Origin: Oryzisolibacter sp. LB2S
Lineage (GTDB): Bacteria; Pseudomonadota; Gammaproteobacteria; Burkholderiales; Burkholderiaceae_C
Assembly (NCBI RefSeq): GCF_040732315.1
Contig: NZ_CP160388.1
Span: 372,001-436,000, forward strand
Reading direction: 5' to 3'
Length of the DNA stretch: 64,000 bases
In this document: piece by piece, positions 16,045-24,765 of the stretch
How the letters are laid out: the number at the start of each line of letters is the position of its first letter
How positions within the stretch are numbered: the first letter of the stretch is position 1
Notes under the pieces: generated by a model
What the model was told of the DNA's origin: nothing
Databases searched by the model: none
Seen by the model: only the letters and a program-made list of their open reading frames with translations
Translations under genes and position numbers: made by a program

Positions 16045-16697
16045 AGCACCCAATGATGCGGGCCCTTTGCGCCATGCTGGCGGCGGTCACCGTCGCGGGA
16101 GGACTCGCGGCCTGCGTGCCGTTGGTGGTCGGTGGCGGGGCCGTTGTCGGCACCATGGTGGCCATCGACCGGCGCACGACGGGCACGCAGGTCGAGGATG
16201 AGGGCATAGAGCTGCGCGCAGTCAATCGTATCGGCGAGCTGTTGGGCGACCGTGCGCATGTCAATGTGACCAGCTACAACCGCCAGGTGCTGCTGACCGG
16301 CGAGGTGCCCACGGAGGCCGACAGTCAGAAGGTGGAGCAGGCCGTGCTGGCCGTGGAGAACGTGCGCTCTGTGGTCAACGACCTGGGCGTGATGGCCAAC
16401 TCTTCGCTGTCTCAGCGTTCCAAGGACACCTTCATCACCGGCAAGGTACGCGCCAGCCTGGTCGATGCCAAGGACCTCACGGCCAGCGCCTTCAAGGTCG
16501 TGACCGAGCGCAACGTGGTCTATCTGATGGGACGCGTCACGCCGCGCGAGGCCAAGCGCTCGGCCGAGATCGCGCGCGGCGTCGATGGCGTGCACAAGGT
16601 GGTGCGCGTGTTCGAGGTCATCTCCGAGGAGGAGCTCGCGCGCATGACGCCTCAGCCGGCGCCCGTGACGCAGGACCCGGCGGCGACCAAGCCCTGA
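16041..16697 (+). CDS. BON-domain outer-membrane lipoprotein (DolP/YraP-like)
   Basis: 218 residues from the ATG overlapping the SIS gene stop. The signal peptide ends in the lipobox GLAAC, so the mature protein starts at Cys near residue 25. Two BON domains follow, roughly 45-115 (RIGELLGDRAHVNVTSYNRQVLLTGEVPTEA) and 125-195 (KVRASLVDAKDLTASAFKVVTERNVVYLMGRVTP). DolP (YraP) supports outer-membrane integrity and binds anionic lipid at the division site in E. coli. The domain order and gene neighbourhood match. The Pro/Thr-rich tail is not conserved in type. It converges on the dehydrogenase gene with a 12-bp gap. Confidence 0.88.
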   Translation: MKHPMMRALCAMLAAVTVAGGLAACVPLVVGGGAVVGTMVAIDRRTTGTQVEDEGIELRAVNRIGELLGDRAHVNVTSYNRQVLLTGEVPTEADSQKVEQAVLAVENVRSVVNDLGVMANSSLSQRSKDTFITGKVRASLVDAKDLTASAFKVVTERNVVYLMGRVTPREAKRSAEIARGVDGVHKVVRVFEVISEEELARMTPQPAPVTQDPAATKP

Positions 16698-16709
16698 CGG
16701 GGCGCTGCC

Positions 16710-17636
16710 TCAGGGCCGGGGCGGGCGCAGGCGGGTAATCAGACTGGAGGTGTCCCAGCGGTTGCCGCCCGCGCGCTGCACGTCGGCGTAGAACTGGTCG
16801 ACCAGGGCCGTGACGGGCAGCAATGCGCCGTTGCGCTTGGCCTCGTCGAGCACCAGGCCCAGATCCTTGCGCATCCAGTCCACGGCAAAGCCGAAGTCGA
16901 AACGGCCCTCGACCATGGTCTTGCCGCGGTTGTCCATCTGCCAGCTCTGCGCCGCACCCTTGCCGATCACATCCAGCACCAGCGGCATGTCCAGCCCGGC
17001 CTGCATGCCGAAGGCGATGGCCTCGGAAAGGCCTTGCACCAGTCCGGCGATGCAGATCTGGTTGACCATCTTGGCGAGCTGCCCCGCGCCGCTGTCACCG
17101 ATGCGCGTGAACGCGCGGGAAAAGGCCATGGCCGTGGGGCGCACGGCATCGAAGGCCGCCTGGTCGCCGCCGCACATCACCGTGAGCTGGCCGTTCTGCG
17201 CGCCGGCCTGGCCGCCCGAGACCGGCGCATCGATGAACTGCAGGCCGAGCGCGCGTGCGGCGGCATCGAGCTCGCGTGCGACCGCGGCGGAGGCAGTGGT
17301 GTGGTCCACGAAGATGGCGCCCGGCTGCATGCCGGCAAAGGCGCCATCGGCACCCAGCACCACGCTGCGCAGGTCGTCGTCGTTGCCGACGCAGCAAAAG
17401 ACGATGTCTGCGCCCTGCGCGGCCTCGCGCGGCGTCTTGGCATGTTTTGTGCCGCTGGGGCCAGTGAATTCAGCGCACCAAGCTTCGGATTTTGTAGCGG
17501 TTCGGTTGTACACCGTGACCTGATGGCCGGCCGTGGCCAGATGGCCCGCCATCGGGTAGCCCATGACGCCCAGGCCCAGAAAGGCCACGCGGCGAGTGGG
17601 GGTGGGTTCGTAGCTGCGGGGGGTGATGCTGCGCAT
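16710..17636 (-). CDS. NAD(P)-dependent beta-hydroxyacid dehydrogenase (3-hydroxyisobutyrate dehydrogenase family)
   Basis: 308 residues from ATG 17636; the open frame runs into pilU but has no ribosome site there. The Rossmann loop is FLGLGVMGYPMAGHL near residues 19-33. The substrate loop is APVSGGQAGAQNGQLTVMCGG and the catalytic Lys is in GAGQLAKMVNQI. Enzymes of this family oxidise 3-hydroxyisobutyrate or reduce tartronate semialdehyde or succinic semialdehyde; the substrate cannot be told from sequence. It is last in the pilT-cNMP-pilU direction but is separated from pilU by a hairpin. The stretch KSEAWCAEFTGPSGTKHAKT is a little longer than usual for the family. Confidence 0.85.
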   Translation of the reverse strand: MRSITPRSYEPTPTRRVAFLGLGVMGYPMAGHLATAGHQVTVYNRTATKSEAWCAEFTGPSGTKHAKTPREAAQGADIVFCCVGNDDDLRSVVLGADGAFAGMQPGAIFVDHTTASAAVARELDAAARALGLQFIDAPVSGGQAGAQNGQLTVMCGGDQAAFDAVRPTAMAFSRAFTRIGDSGAGQLAKMVNQICIAGLVQGLSEAIAFGMQAGLDMPLVLDVIGKGAAQSWQMDNRGKTMVEGRFDFGFAVDWMRKDLGLVLDEAKRNGALLPVTALVDQFYADVQRAGGNRWDTSSLITRLRPPRP

Positions 17637-17649
17637 GTGTCTGATCTCC

Positions 17650-17689
17650 GGAAATGACAAGGCCCGCCCGCGATGGTAACGGGCGGGCC
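17650..17689 (-). terminator. hairpin after pilU
   Basis: A 10-bp perfect GC stem (GGCCCGCCCG / CGGGCGGGCC) with a 9-nt loop is followed on the minus strand by TTGTCATTT. The T tract is weak, so partial termination is likely. Confidence 0.55.
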
Positions 17690-17704
17690 GCGGGGAAGAC
17701 GCCT

Positions 17705-18841
17705 TCAGACGATGGCGAAATGCTCGGTGCCGGAGGCCAGGTCGGTGGTCTTGGCACGCTGGCTGGAGAGTTTGATCTGCAGGCGCAGGTCGTTGACCGA
17801 GTCGGCGTTGCGCAGGGCGTCCTCGTAGCTGACCATGCCGGCCTCGAACAGGTCGAACAGCGATTGGTCGAAGGTCTGCATGCCCAGGTTGCGGCTCTTC
17901 TTCATGATCTCCTTGATCTCGGCGACCTCGCCCTTGAAGATCAGGTCGGCGATCAGGGGGGTGTTGAGCATGATTTCCACGGCGGCCGCCCGGCCCTTGC
18001 CGTCCTGCTTGGGGATCAGGCGCTGCGAGACCATGGCGCGCAGGTTGAGCGACAGGTCCATGAGCAGCTGGGCGCGCCGCTCCTCGGGGAAGAAGTTGAC
18101 GATGCGATCGAGCGCCTGGTTGGCGCTGTTGGCGTGCAGTGTCGCCAGGCACAGGTGGCCGGTCTCGGCAAAGGCCACGGCATGCTCCATGGTCTCGCGG
18201 TCGCGAATCTCGCCCATCAGGATCACGTCGGGCGCTTGGCGCAGGGTGTTCTTCAGCGCGGCTTCCCAGTTGTCGGTGTCCAGGCCCACCTCGCGCTGGG
18301 TGACCACGCAGTTCTTGTGCGGGTGCACGAATTCGATAGGGTCCTCGATGGTGATGATGTGGCCGAAGGAGTTTTCGTTGCGCCAGTCGACCATGGCTGC
18401 GAGCGTGGTGGATTTGCCCGAGCCCGTGGCGCCGACCAGAATGCACAGGCCACGCTTGGTCATGGAGACGTCCTTGAGCACCTCGGGCATGCCCAGACCG
18501 TCGATGGTCGGCAGCGTGAGGGGAATCGTGCGCAGCACCATGCCGACATGGCCCTGTTGAATGAAGGCGTTCACGCGAAACCGCCCTATGCCGGCCGGCG
18601 AGATGGCGAAATTGCATTCCTTGGTGCGCTCGAAGTCCGCGATCTGCTTGTCGCTCATGATCGAGCGCGCGAGCGTGAGCGTATGGGCAGGCGTCAGGGG
18701 CTGTGGCGAGACCTTGGTGACCTTGCCGTCCACCTTGATCGCGGGCGGAAACTCCGCGGTGATGAAAAGGTCGCTGCCCCTGCGGCTGATCATCAGCTTG
18801 AGCAGGTCGTTGATGAATTTGCTTGCCTGATCGCGTTCCAT
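17705..18841 (-). CDS. pilU: PilU-type twitching motility ATPase
   Basis: 378 residues. Cytoplasmic hexameric ATPase that assists PilT in type IV pilus retraction. The N-terminal PAS-like domain (1-100, SRRGSDLFITAEFPPAIKVDGKV) precedes the ATPase core. The core holds Walker A GATGSGKST near 137-145, Asp box ITIEDPIEFVH, Walker B-type DVILMGEIRDRETMEHAVAFAETGHL, and His box LATLHANSANQALDRI. The length and the C-terminal extension beyond PilT (KLSSQRAKTTDLASGTEHF) fit PilU. The gene lies 30 bp downstream of a cyclic-nucleotide-binding gene and beyond pilT, all on one strand, so the three are probably one transcript. Confidence 0.94.
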   Translation of the reverse strand: MERDQASKFINDLLKLMISRRGSDLFITAEFPPAIKVDGKVTKVSPQPLTPAHTLTLARSIMSDKQIADFERTKECNFAISPAGIGRFRVNAFIQQGHVGMVLRTIPLTLPTIDGLGMPEVLKDVSMTKRGLCILVGATGSGKSTTLAAMVDWRNENSFGHIITIEDPIEFVHPHKNCVVTQREVGLDTDNWEAALKNTLRQAPDVILMGEIRDRETMEHAVAFAETGHLCLATLHANSANQALDRIVNFFPEERRAQLLMDLSLNLRAMVSQRLIPKQDGKGRAAAVEIMLNTPLIADLIFKGEVAEIKEIMKKSRNLGMQTFDQSLFDLFEAGMVSYEDALRNADSVNDLRLQIKLSSQRAKTTDLASGTEHFAIV

Positions 18842-18871
18842 GTCTTCCTCCCTTTGTCGCGCCGGTCGGCG

Positions 18872-19495
18872 CTAGCCTTCACTCAGACGCGCGCTCACCA
18901 CGCGCAGGCGCAGCGACAGCTTGCGCGCCAGCAGTGCCACCAGACTGGCGGCGAGCTGCGGATCCTGGGACACCATGTCGTCCAGTGACTGCGCGCTGAG
19001 CACGGCGATCTCACAGTCCGTGAGCGTGGTGCAGGTCGAGAAGCGCATGCCGCTGTCGAGCAGGGACATCTCGCCGAGGATGTCTCCGGGGCGTGTCTCG
19101 GCCAGGCGCAGCTGCTCGCCCCAGGGCTGGATGCGATCGACGGCAATGGTGCCGGTGAGCAGCACCACCATGAAGTTGCCGTACTCGTCCTGTCGGATCA
19201 GGTCGCGGTTGGATGCGACCGTGGCAAACACGAAGAAGCGGTCCATGCGCTCCATGGCGCTCTGATCCAGATGGGCCATGTGCCTGTCCCTGGCCCACAG
19301 ATCCTGCAGCAGCCTGCCTCCGCGGCTCTTTGGCATGCGCCTTGCACCGACCTCCACGGCGCGGGCCTCCCAGGGCACGAGCCGTGACTCGTCCACGCCC
19401 TGGCTTGCGAACGCCGTGGTGAAGAGCGTGGAGTCGCCGGCGTCCACGTTGTGCTTGTGGCGCCTGGTGCCAAGCAGGCTCAGCATGCCTTTCAT
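18872..19495 (-). CDS. cyclic nucleotide-binding domain protein between pilT and pilU
   Basis: 207 residues. After about 75 residues of no recognised fold, residues 80-190 form a cNMP-binding beta-roll: FFVFATVASNRDLIRQDEYGNFMVVLLTGTIAVDR, then GDILGEMSLLDSGMRFST. The phosphate-binding cassette Glu and Arg (GE...R-F-S) are kept, so nucleotide binding is plausible. It ends in a basic amphipathic helix and has no helix-turn-helix, so it is not a Crp-type transcription factor. Its place between pilT (56-bp gap) and pilU (30-bp gap) suggests it tunes pilus retraction or c-di-GMP/cAMP signalling (inference). The ATG at 19495 is the first Met of the conserved part. Confidence 0.8.
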   Translation of the reverse strand: MKGMLSLLGTRRHKHNVDAGDSTLFTTAFASQGVDESRLVPWEARAVEVGARRMPKSRGGRLLQDLWARDRHMAHLDQSAMERMDRFFVFATVASNRDLIRQDEYGNFMVVLLTGTIAVDRIQPWGEQLRLAETRPGDILGEMSLLDSGMRFSTCTTLTDCEIAVLSAQSLDDMVSQDPQLAASLVALLARKLSLRLRVVSARLSEG

Positions 19496-19551
19496 GGCGG
19501 GGCTCCGATGTGCGCGATGGGCATGGCAGCGTATCCGGTGAACGGCCTGTT

Positions 19552-20595
19552 TCAGCCCGGGAAGTTGTCCGGGATCTTGGCCTTGCTGCGTGCTTCCGCG
19601 GGACTGATGATGTTGCGTCGCACCAGGTCGGCCAGGTTCTGGTCCAGCGTCTGCATGCCGACGCTGTTGCTGGTCTGAATCGTGGAATACATCTGCGCCA
19701 CCTTGGCTTCGCGAATCAGGTTGCGGATGGCACTGGTGCCGAGCATGATCTCGTGCGCGGCGACGCGGCCCGAGCCGTCCTTGAGCTTGCACAGGGTCTG
19801 CGAGATCACGGCCTGCAGCGACTCCGACAGCATGGCGCGCACCATCTCCTTTTCCTCGGCGGGGAAGACGTCGATGATGCGGTCTATGGTCTTGGCGGCG
19901 CTGCTGGTGTGCAGCGTGCCGAACACCAGGTGGCCGGTCTCGGCCGCGGTCATGGCCAGGCGGATGGTCTCGAGGTCGCGCATTTCGCCCACGAGGATGG
20001 CATCCGGGTCCTCGCGCAGAGCCGAGCGCAGCGCGGCGGAAAACGACAGCGTCATGGGGCCGACCTCGCGCTGGTTGACCAGGCATTTCTTGGATTCGTG
20101 CACGAACTCGATGGGATCCTCGATGGTCAGGATATGGCCATACTCGGTTTCGTTGAGGTGGTTGATCATGCCCGCCAGCGTCGTCGACTTGCCCGAACCC
20201 GTGGGGCCGGTCACCAGCACCAGGCCACGGGGCTTGAGCGCCAGATCGGCAAAAATCTTGGGGGCGTTGAGCTGCTCGAGCGTCAGGATCTTGCTCGGAA
20301 TGGTGCGGAACACGGCGGCCGCGCCGCGGTTCTGGTTGAAGGCGTTGACGCGAAAGCGCGCCAGACCATCGATCTCGAAGGAGAAGTCGACCTCCAGAAA
20401 CTCCTCATAGGCCTTGCGTTGTGCGTCGCTCATGATGTCGTACACCATGGCATGCACGGTCTTGTGGTCGAGCGGATCGACATTGATGCGCCGCACGTCG
20501 CCATGTACCCGGATCATGGGAGGCAGGCCCGCAGACAGATGCAGGTCCGAGGCCTTGTTCTTGACGCTGAAGGCGAGCAACTGGGTGATGTCCAC
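19552..20595 (-). CDS. pilT: PilT twitching motility retraction ATPase
   Basis: 347 residues. It powers depolymerisation of type IV pili. Features in order: MDITQLLAFSVKNKASDLHLSAGLPPMIRVHG (N-terminal domain), Walker A GPTGSGKST near residues 130-138, ILTIEDPIEFVH (Asp box), DAILVGEMRDLETIRLAMTAAETGHL (Walker B), FGTLHTSSAAKTIDRIIDVFP (His box), and the C-terminal AIRNLIREAKVAQMYSTIQTS, which matches the PilT AIRNLIRE retraction motif. Length is typical. It heads the pilT-cNMP-pilU set and diverges from yggS with 38 bp between start codons. Confidence 0.97.
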   Translation of the reverse strand: MDITQLLAFSVKNKASDLHLSAGLPPMIRVHGDVRRINVDPLDHKTVHAMVYDIMSDAQRKAYEEFLEVDFSFEIDGLARFRVNAFNQNRGAAAVFRTIPSKILTLEQLNAPKIFADLALKPRGLVLVTGPTGSGKSTTLAGMINHLNETEYGHILTIEDPIEFVHESKKCLVNQREVGPMTLSFSAALRSALREDPDAILVGEMRDLETIRLAMTAAETGHLVFGTLHTSSAAKTIDRIIDVFPAEEKEMVRAMLSESLQAVISQTLCKLKDGSGRVAAHEIMLGTSAIRNLIREAKVAQMYSTIQTSNSVGMQTLDQNLADLVRRNIISPAEARSKAKIPDNFPG

Positions 20596-20633
20596 AAATA
20601 ATCCTTCGCACTTGATACGCTTGGCTACATATT

Positions 20634-21359
20634 ATGACGATGATTGACAGCAACCTCCAGGGCGTGCGCGCGCGCATCGCGCGGGCCTGCCTGACGGCCG
20701 GCCGTGCGCCCGATACCGTGGCGTTGCTCGCCGTGTCCAAGACCTTCGGCCCCGAGGCCGTGCGTGAGGCCGCGCTCGTGGGCCAGCGCCTGTTCGGCGA
20801 GAACTACATCCAGGAGGCCGTGGACAAGATGGCCCGGCTGGCCACCATGGACCTGCCGCAGCCGCTGGAGTGGCACTGCATAGGCCCGATTCAGAGCAAC
20901 AAGACGCGCCTGGTGGCCGAGCATTTCGACTGGGTGCACACGGTCGACAGGCTCAAGACAGCCGAGCGCCTGTCGGCGCAGCGGCCCGATGGCCTGGCGC
21001 CGCTCGAGGTGTGCATACAGGTCAATGTCGACGGCGGCGGCACCAAGTCGGGGGTGGCGCCGCAGCAGGCCCTGGAGCTCGCGCGCGCCGTCGCGCGGCT
21101 GCCCCGCCTGCGGCTGCGCGGCGTGATGAGCATTCCCGACCCTCTGCCCGATGCCGCGGCCGAGCTGGCCGTGCACCGGCGTGTGCGCGAGCTGTTCGAC
21201 GAGCTGCGCACGCAGGGCGGCCCGGGCTTCGAGGCGTTCGACACCCTGTCGCTGGGCATGACCGCAGACCTTGAGGCCGCCATCGCCGCGGGCAGCACCA
21301 TGGTGCGCGTGGGCTCGGGCATCTTCGGCGCGCGTGATTACGGCGCGCGACCAGCCTGA
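20634..21359 (+). CDS. PLP homeostasis protein (YggS/PROSC family)
   Basis: 241 residues. Non-enzymatic, single-domain alanine-racemase-like TIM barrel that binds pyridoxal phosphate and buffers its level. The PLP Lys is in TVALLAVSKTFGPEAVREA (near residue 37). GENYIQEAVDKM, EWHCIGPIQSNKTR, CIQVNVDGGGTKSGV, LRGVMSIPDP and LSLGMTADLEAAIAAGSTMVRVGSGIFG are the family blocks. Divergence from pilT is typical for proteobacteria. A second ATG three codons later is an equally possible start. The next gene begins 45 bp downstream with its own ribosome binding site. Confidence 0.95.
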   Translation: MTMIDSNLQGVRARIARACLTAGRAPDTVALLAVSKTFGPEAVREAALVGQRLFGENYIQEAVDKMARLATMDLPQPLEWHCIGPIQSNKTRLVAEHFDWVHTVDRLKTAERLSAQRPDGLAPLEVCIQVNVDGGGTKSGVAPQQALELARAVARLPRLRLRGVMSIPDPLPDAAAELAVHRRVRELFDELRTQGGPGFEAFDTLSLGMTADLEAAIAAGSTMVRVGSGIFGARDYGARPA

Positions 21360-21404
21360 GGTGCTAAGCTGGCCCGTCACATCAATGGAAATGGAGTTGC
21401 CCTC

Positions 21405-22544
21405 ATGCCCGGTCTGTTGCCCGACGTCGATCCCGATGGCCTGCTCGAATTCTCTGTGGTCTATACCGACCGCGCGCTCAACCACATGTCCCGGCGCTTC
21501 GTCGGCGTGATGCAGGACATTCTGGGCACGCTCAAGCAGGTCTACCACGCGCACACCGCCGTGCTCGTGCCCGGCAGCGGCACCTTTGGCATGGAGGCCG
21601 TGGCGCGTCAGTTCGCCAACCAGAAGAAGGTGCTCATCGTGCGCAATGGCTGGTTCAGCTACCGCTGGAGCCAGATCTTCGATGCCGACAAGGGCCTGGG
21701 CGGCGGGGCCGTCGTATGCAAGGCGCGCCGCCAGGGCGCGGGCGCGCAGGATCCCTGGGCGCCCTGCCCGGCCGAGGAGGTGGCAGCCGCCATCCGCGCC
21801 GAGCGGCCCGCCGTGGTCTTTGCCCCGCATGTGGAGACGGCCAGCGGCATCATGCTCTCCGACGACTACATCCGCACCGTGAGCGCGGCCGCGCACGAGG
21901 TGGGGGCGCTCTTCGTGCTCGACTGCGTGGCCTCGGGCGCCATGTGGGTGGACATGCAGGCCACGGGCGTGGATGTGCTCATCAGCGCCCCGCAGAAGGG
22001 CTGGAGCAGCTCGCCCTGCTGCGCCATGGTCATGCTCAGCGAACGCGCGCGCCAGGCCATAGAGGCCACGCAAAGCTCGAGCTTTTCCTGCGACCTGAAG
22101 AAATGGATGCAGATCGCCGAGGGCTACGAGAAGGGCCAGCATGCCTATCACACCACCATGCCCACGGACGCGTTGGTGCAGCTGCGCGACGTGATGCTGG
22201 AGACGCGTGACTATGGCTTTGCCAAGGTGCGCGCCGAGCAGATCGAGCTGGGCGCCAAGGTGCGCGCGCTGCTCGAGTCGCGCGGCTTTCCGAGCGTGGC
22301 CGCCGAGGGCTGGAAGGCGCCCGGTGTGGTCGTGAGCTACACCACCGACCCGGGCATCCAGAGCGGCAAGAAGTTTCTCGAGATCGGCCTGCAGACCGCC
22401 TCGGGCGTGCCGCTGCAGTGCGACGAGGGCGCGGACTTCCAGACCTTCCGCATCGGCCTGTTCGGGCTCGAGAAATGGCACAACGTGGAGCGCACCGTGG
22501 GCCATCTGGCGGCGGCGCTCGACAGGCTGGCCCCGGGTCGCTGA
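21405..22544 (+). CDS. class V aminotransferase (alanine-glyoxylate / serine-glyoxylate type)
   Basis: 379 residues, fold type I PLP enzyme. VLVPGSGTFGMEAVARQF near residue 53 is the phosphate-binding region. VFAPHVETASGIMLSDDYI and LFVLDCVASGAMWVDM give the PLP Asp. ISAPQKGWSSSPCCAMVML contains the Schiff-base Lys. Relatives transfer amino groups from Ser or Ala to glyoxylate, or cleave phosphonates; the exact donor cannot be read here. The start has a GGAG site about 10 nt upstream. It lies in the same direction as the PLP-buffering protein, an agreeable but unproven functional link. Confidence 0.85.
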   Translation: MPGLLPDVDPDGLLEFSVVYTDRALNHMSRRFVGVMQDILGTLKQVYHAHTAVLVPGSGTFGMEAVARQFANQKKVLIVRNGWFSYRWSQIFDADKGLGGGAVVCKARRQGAGAQDPWAPCPAEEVAAAIRAERPAVVFAPHVETASGIMLSDDYIRTVSAAAHEVGALFVLDCVASGAMWVDMQATGVDVLISAPQKGWSSSPCCAMVMLSERARQAIEATQSSSFSCDLKKWMQIAEGYEKGQHAYHTTMPTDALVQLRDVMLETRDYGFAKVRAEQIELGAKVRALLESRGFPSVAAEGWKAPGVVVSYTTDPGIQSGKKFLEIGLQTASGVPLQCDEGADFQTFRIGLFGLEKWHNVERTVGHLAAALDRLAPGR

Positions 22545-22589
22545 TTCTGGCCGCCGGCGCGCGCCGTGGCGGCCGCCGGCACCCGCTCC

Positions 22590-23942
22590 ATGCCCGACCC
22601 ACAGCCCACCACTGACACACCCGCTGGCGCAGCCGCTGATGCGCAGGCGGGCGGCGTGCCGGAGCGCCAGGCCCAGCTCGTGCGCGCCAAGCGCCAGGCC
22701 ACGGGGCTGCTCGTGGCCGTGGTCTGCGTGTTCGCGCTCACCTATCTGCTGCCGCCCGGCCTGCTGCAGGCCTGCCTGCGCGCCATGTCCGAGGCGGCCA
22801 TGGTGGGCGCGCTGGCCGACTGGTTTGCCGTCTCGGCGCTGTTTCGGCGCATACCGCTGCCCGTGCTGCAGCGCCACACCGACATCATTGCGCGCAACAA
22901 GGAGCGCATAGGCGGCAATCTCGCGGGCTTTGTGCGCGACAAGTTTCTCGACGGCCCCTCGCTCGTGGCCATGATCCGCCGCCATGACCCGGCCGGCATG
23001 CTCGCGCAGTGGCTGGCCGAGCCCGCGAATGCCGGACTGCTCGGGCGCCAGGTGGGGCGTCTGGCGCTCACGGCGCTGGACACGGTGGAGGACGCGAAGA
23101 TCCAGTCCTTTCTGAGCCAGGCGGCGCGCGCCCTGCTCGGGCAGATCGACCTGTCGCGCTCCATGGCCGCGGCCCTGGGCGCGCTGACCTACGAGGGGCG
23201 CCATCAGGTGCTGCTCGACGACCTGCTCGAGCGCCTGGGCACCATGGTGCGCAACGAGGAGACGCGCGCCTTCGTCGCCGACACGCTGGTGCAGTGGCTG
23301 CGGCGCGAGCACCCGCTCAAGCAAAAGCTGCTGCCCACCGACTGGCTCTCGGGCAAGGGCGCGGCCGCCATCACCCATGCCGTGGACACGCTGCTCAAGA
23401 CCGTGGCCGAGGACCCGCGCCACGAGCTGCGCGAGGCGCTGGACGCCGGCGTGCAGCGCCTCATCACGCGCCTGCAGACCGACCCGGACTGGGCGCGCCG
23501 CGCGCAAGACGTGCGCGCCTACCTGCAGAACGACGAGCTGCTGGGCCGCTACGTGAGCGAGCTCTGGGCCGACATGCGCGCGCGGCTGCGCGCCGACCTG
23601 GCCAACAGGGATTCGGAGCTGTCACGCCGCGTGGCCGCCATGGGCCAGTGGCTGGGCCTGGCGCTGGCCGGTGACGCTGCCCTGCGCGTGCGCCTGAACG
23701 TGCGCCTGCAGCTGTGGGTGGCCAGCTTCTCGTCCGAGCTCGCGCAGTCCGTGGCCGAACATATCCGCACCACGGTGCAGCGCTGGGACGCCCAGGAGAT
23801 GGCGCGCCTGGTGGAGCTGCACATAGGCCGCGACCTGCAGTACATCCGCATCAACGGCACGGTGGTCGGCGGCGCCATAGGGCTGCTGCTGTTCGCGCTG
23901 TCGCATGCGGGCGCCCTCTGGGCCTTGGTCACGGCAGGGTGA
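22590..23942 (+). CDS. DUF445 family inner-membrane protein
   Basis: About 450 residues from ATG 22590; a GTG at 22566 is also in frame. An N-terminal membrane helix (LLVAVVCVFALTYLLPPGLLQ) is followed by the DUF445 signature MSEAAMVGALADWFAVSALFRRIPLPV and IIARNKERIGGNLAGFVRDKFL. A long helical region with coiled-coil-like charge pattern follows, and the C-terminus ends in a second membrane helix (GAIGLLLFALSHAGALWALV). YjiN of E. coli belongs to this family, whose role is unknown. It converges on marC, and one repeat copy fills the 79-bp spacer. Confidence 0.88.
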   Translation: MPDPQPTTDTPAGAAADAQAGGVPERQAQLVRAKRQATGLLVAVVCVFALTYLLPPGLLQACLRAMSEAAMVGALADWFAVSALFRRIPLPVLQRHTDIIARNKERIGGNLAGFVRDKFLDGPSLVAMIRRHDPAGMLAQWLAEPANAGLLGRQVGRLALTALDTVEDAKIQSFLSQAARALLGQIDLSRSMAAALGALTYEGRHQVLLDDLLERLGTMVRNEETRAFVADTLVQWLRREHPLKQKLLPTDWLSGKGAAAITHAVDTLLKTVAEDPRHELREALDAGVQRLITRLQTDPDWARRAQDVRAYLQNDELLGRYVSELWADMRARLRADLANRDSELSRRVAAMGQWLGLALAGDAALRVRLNVRLQLWVASFSSELAQSVAEHIRTTVQRWDAQEMARLVELHIGRDLQYIRINGTVVGGAIGLLLFALSHAGALWALVTAG

Positions 23943-23943
23943 A

Positions 23944-24011
23944 CTATTGATTTGATAGCTGCCGGCGCTTTATGGTTGGGCGCTGGAGCCGTTTTTTTGC
24001 CTTGAGTTTGA
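23944..24011 (+). repeat. dispersed hairpin repeat, copy 3 (convergent spacer)
   Basis: TTTGATAGCTGCCGGCGC, a 10-nt loop, GCGCTGGAGCCG, then a run of seven T residues and GCCTTGAG. The hairpin plus T run between convergent genes could end transcription of the upstream DUF445 gene. Confidence 0.72.
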
Positions 24012-24021
24012 CCTGCGGCCA

Positions 24022-24717
24022 TCAGCCCGCGTTCATCACGCCGAGGATCAGGACGCGCGCGCCGCTCCAGATGATTTCCACGCCCACGCACAGCAGCATG
24101 AAGGCCATGAGGCGCAGGAACACGATCTGCCCGGTCTCGCCCAGGCGCTGCAGTACGCGGTTGGCATAGCGAAACGTCAGCGCCACCAGCATCCCGAGCA
24201 GCACGGCGCCCACCAGGCCGCCGGCGATGTTGACCATGGTCTCCGTCACGCTGCGCCGGGAGTGCAGGCTGGCGCCGACGGCGATGGCCACGGCGATGGA
24301 GCCGGGGCCGCAGGTCAGCGGAAAGGTCAGCGGGTAGAAGGCCTTGATGCGCACGCGGTCCTCGCTCAGGGACTGGGCCATCTGGGTCGTGTCCTCGCTG
24401 GTGCTCTGCTGCGCGTTGAGCATGCGCCAGGCGATGGAGGCGACGATCATGCCGCCGGCCACGCGCACCACGGGCAAGGACACGCCGAAGAAGTCCAGCA
24501 GGTAGGAGCCGCTGAGCATGGCGCCGGCCAGCAGCAGCGCGATGTTCTTGCCAATGCGCCGCGCCAGGGCCGCGCGCCCGCCGTCGCTCATGCCGCGCGT
24601 GAGGTCCACGAACACCGGCGCCGTCGCCAGCGGGTTGATGATGGGCAGCACGCCCGCCAGGGTGAACAGCAGGCTTTTGCCGAAGGCGAGCAGCAGGTGT
24701 GGGAGGGGCAGGTCCAT
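24022..24717 (-). CDS. MarC family integral membrane protein
   Basis: 231 residues with about six hydrophobic segments. Family blocks: LLFTLAGVLPIINPLATAPVFVDLT near the N-terminus, RIGKNIALLLAGAMLSGSYLLDFFGVSLPVVRVAGGMIV, and FYPLTFPLTCGPGSIAVAIA, the conserved P-L-T-x-GPG stretch. The molecular function of MarC proteins is not established. ATG 24717 (MDLPLPH) was chosen over an upstream in-frame start because the preceding Arg/Cys-rich leader is atypical. It lies 48 bp after glcD on the same strand and may be co-transcribed. Confidence 0.9.
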   Translation of the reverse strand: MDLPLPHLLLAFGKSLLFTLAGVLPIINPLATAPVFVDLTRGMSDGGRAALARRIGKNIALLLAGAMLSGSYLLDFFGVSLPVVRVAGGMIVASIAWRMLNAQQSTSEDTTQMAQSLSEDRVRIKAFYPLTFPLTCGPGSIAVAIAVGASLHSRRSVTETMVNIAGGLVGAVLLGMLVALTFRYANRVLQRLGETGQIVFLRLMAFMLLCVGVEIIWSGARVLILGVMNAG

Positions 24718-24765
24718 GCGCGCTACTGTACGCGCGCCGCAGCGCCGCAAATGGCGATGCGGTGA

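Noticed and set aside
17455..17505. Possible twelfth repeat copy in the dehydrogenase gene
   Set aside because: Only fragments such as AAGCTTGGTGCG and a GGCCCC match, the ATAGCTG word and tail are missing, and the encoded peptide does not fit the shared motif.
16710..18617. A 635-codon frame that would extend the dehydrogenase through pilU
   Set aside because: The part beyond 17636 is an out-of-frame shadow of pilU; the dehydrogenase has its own start.
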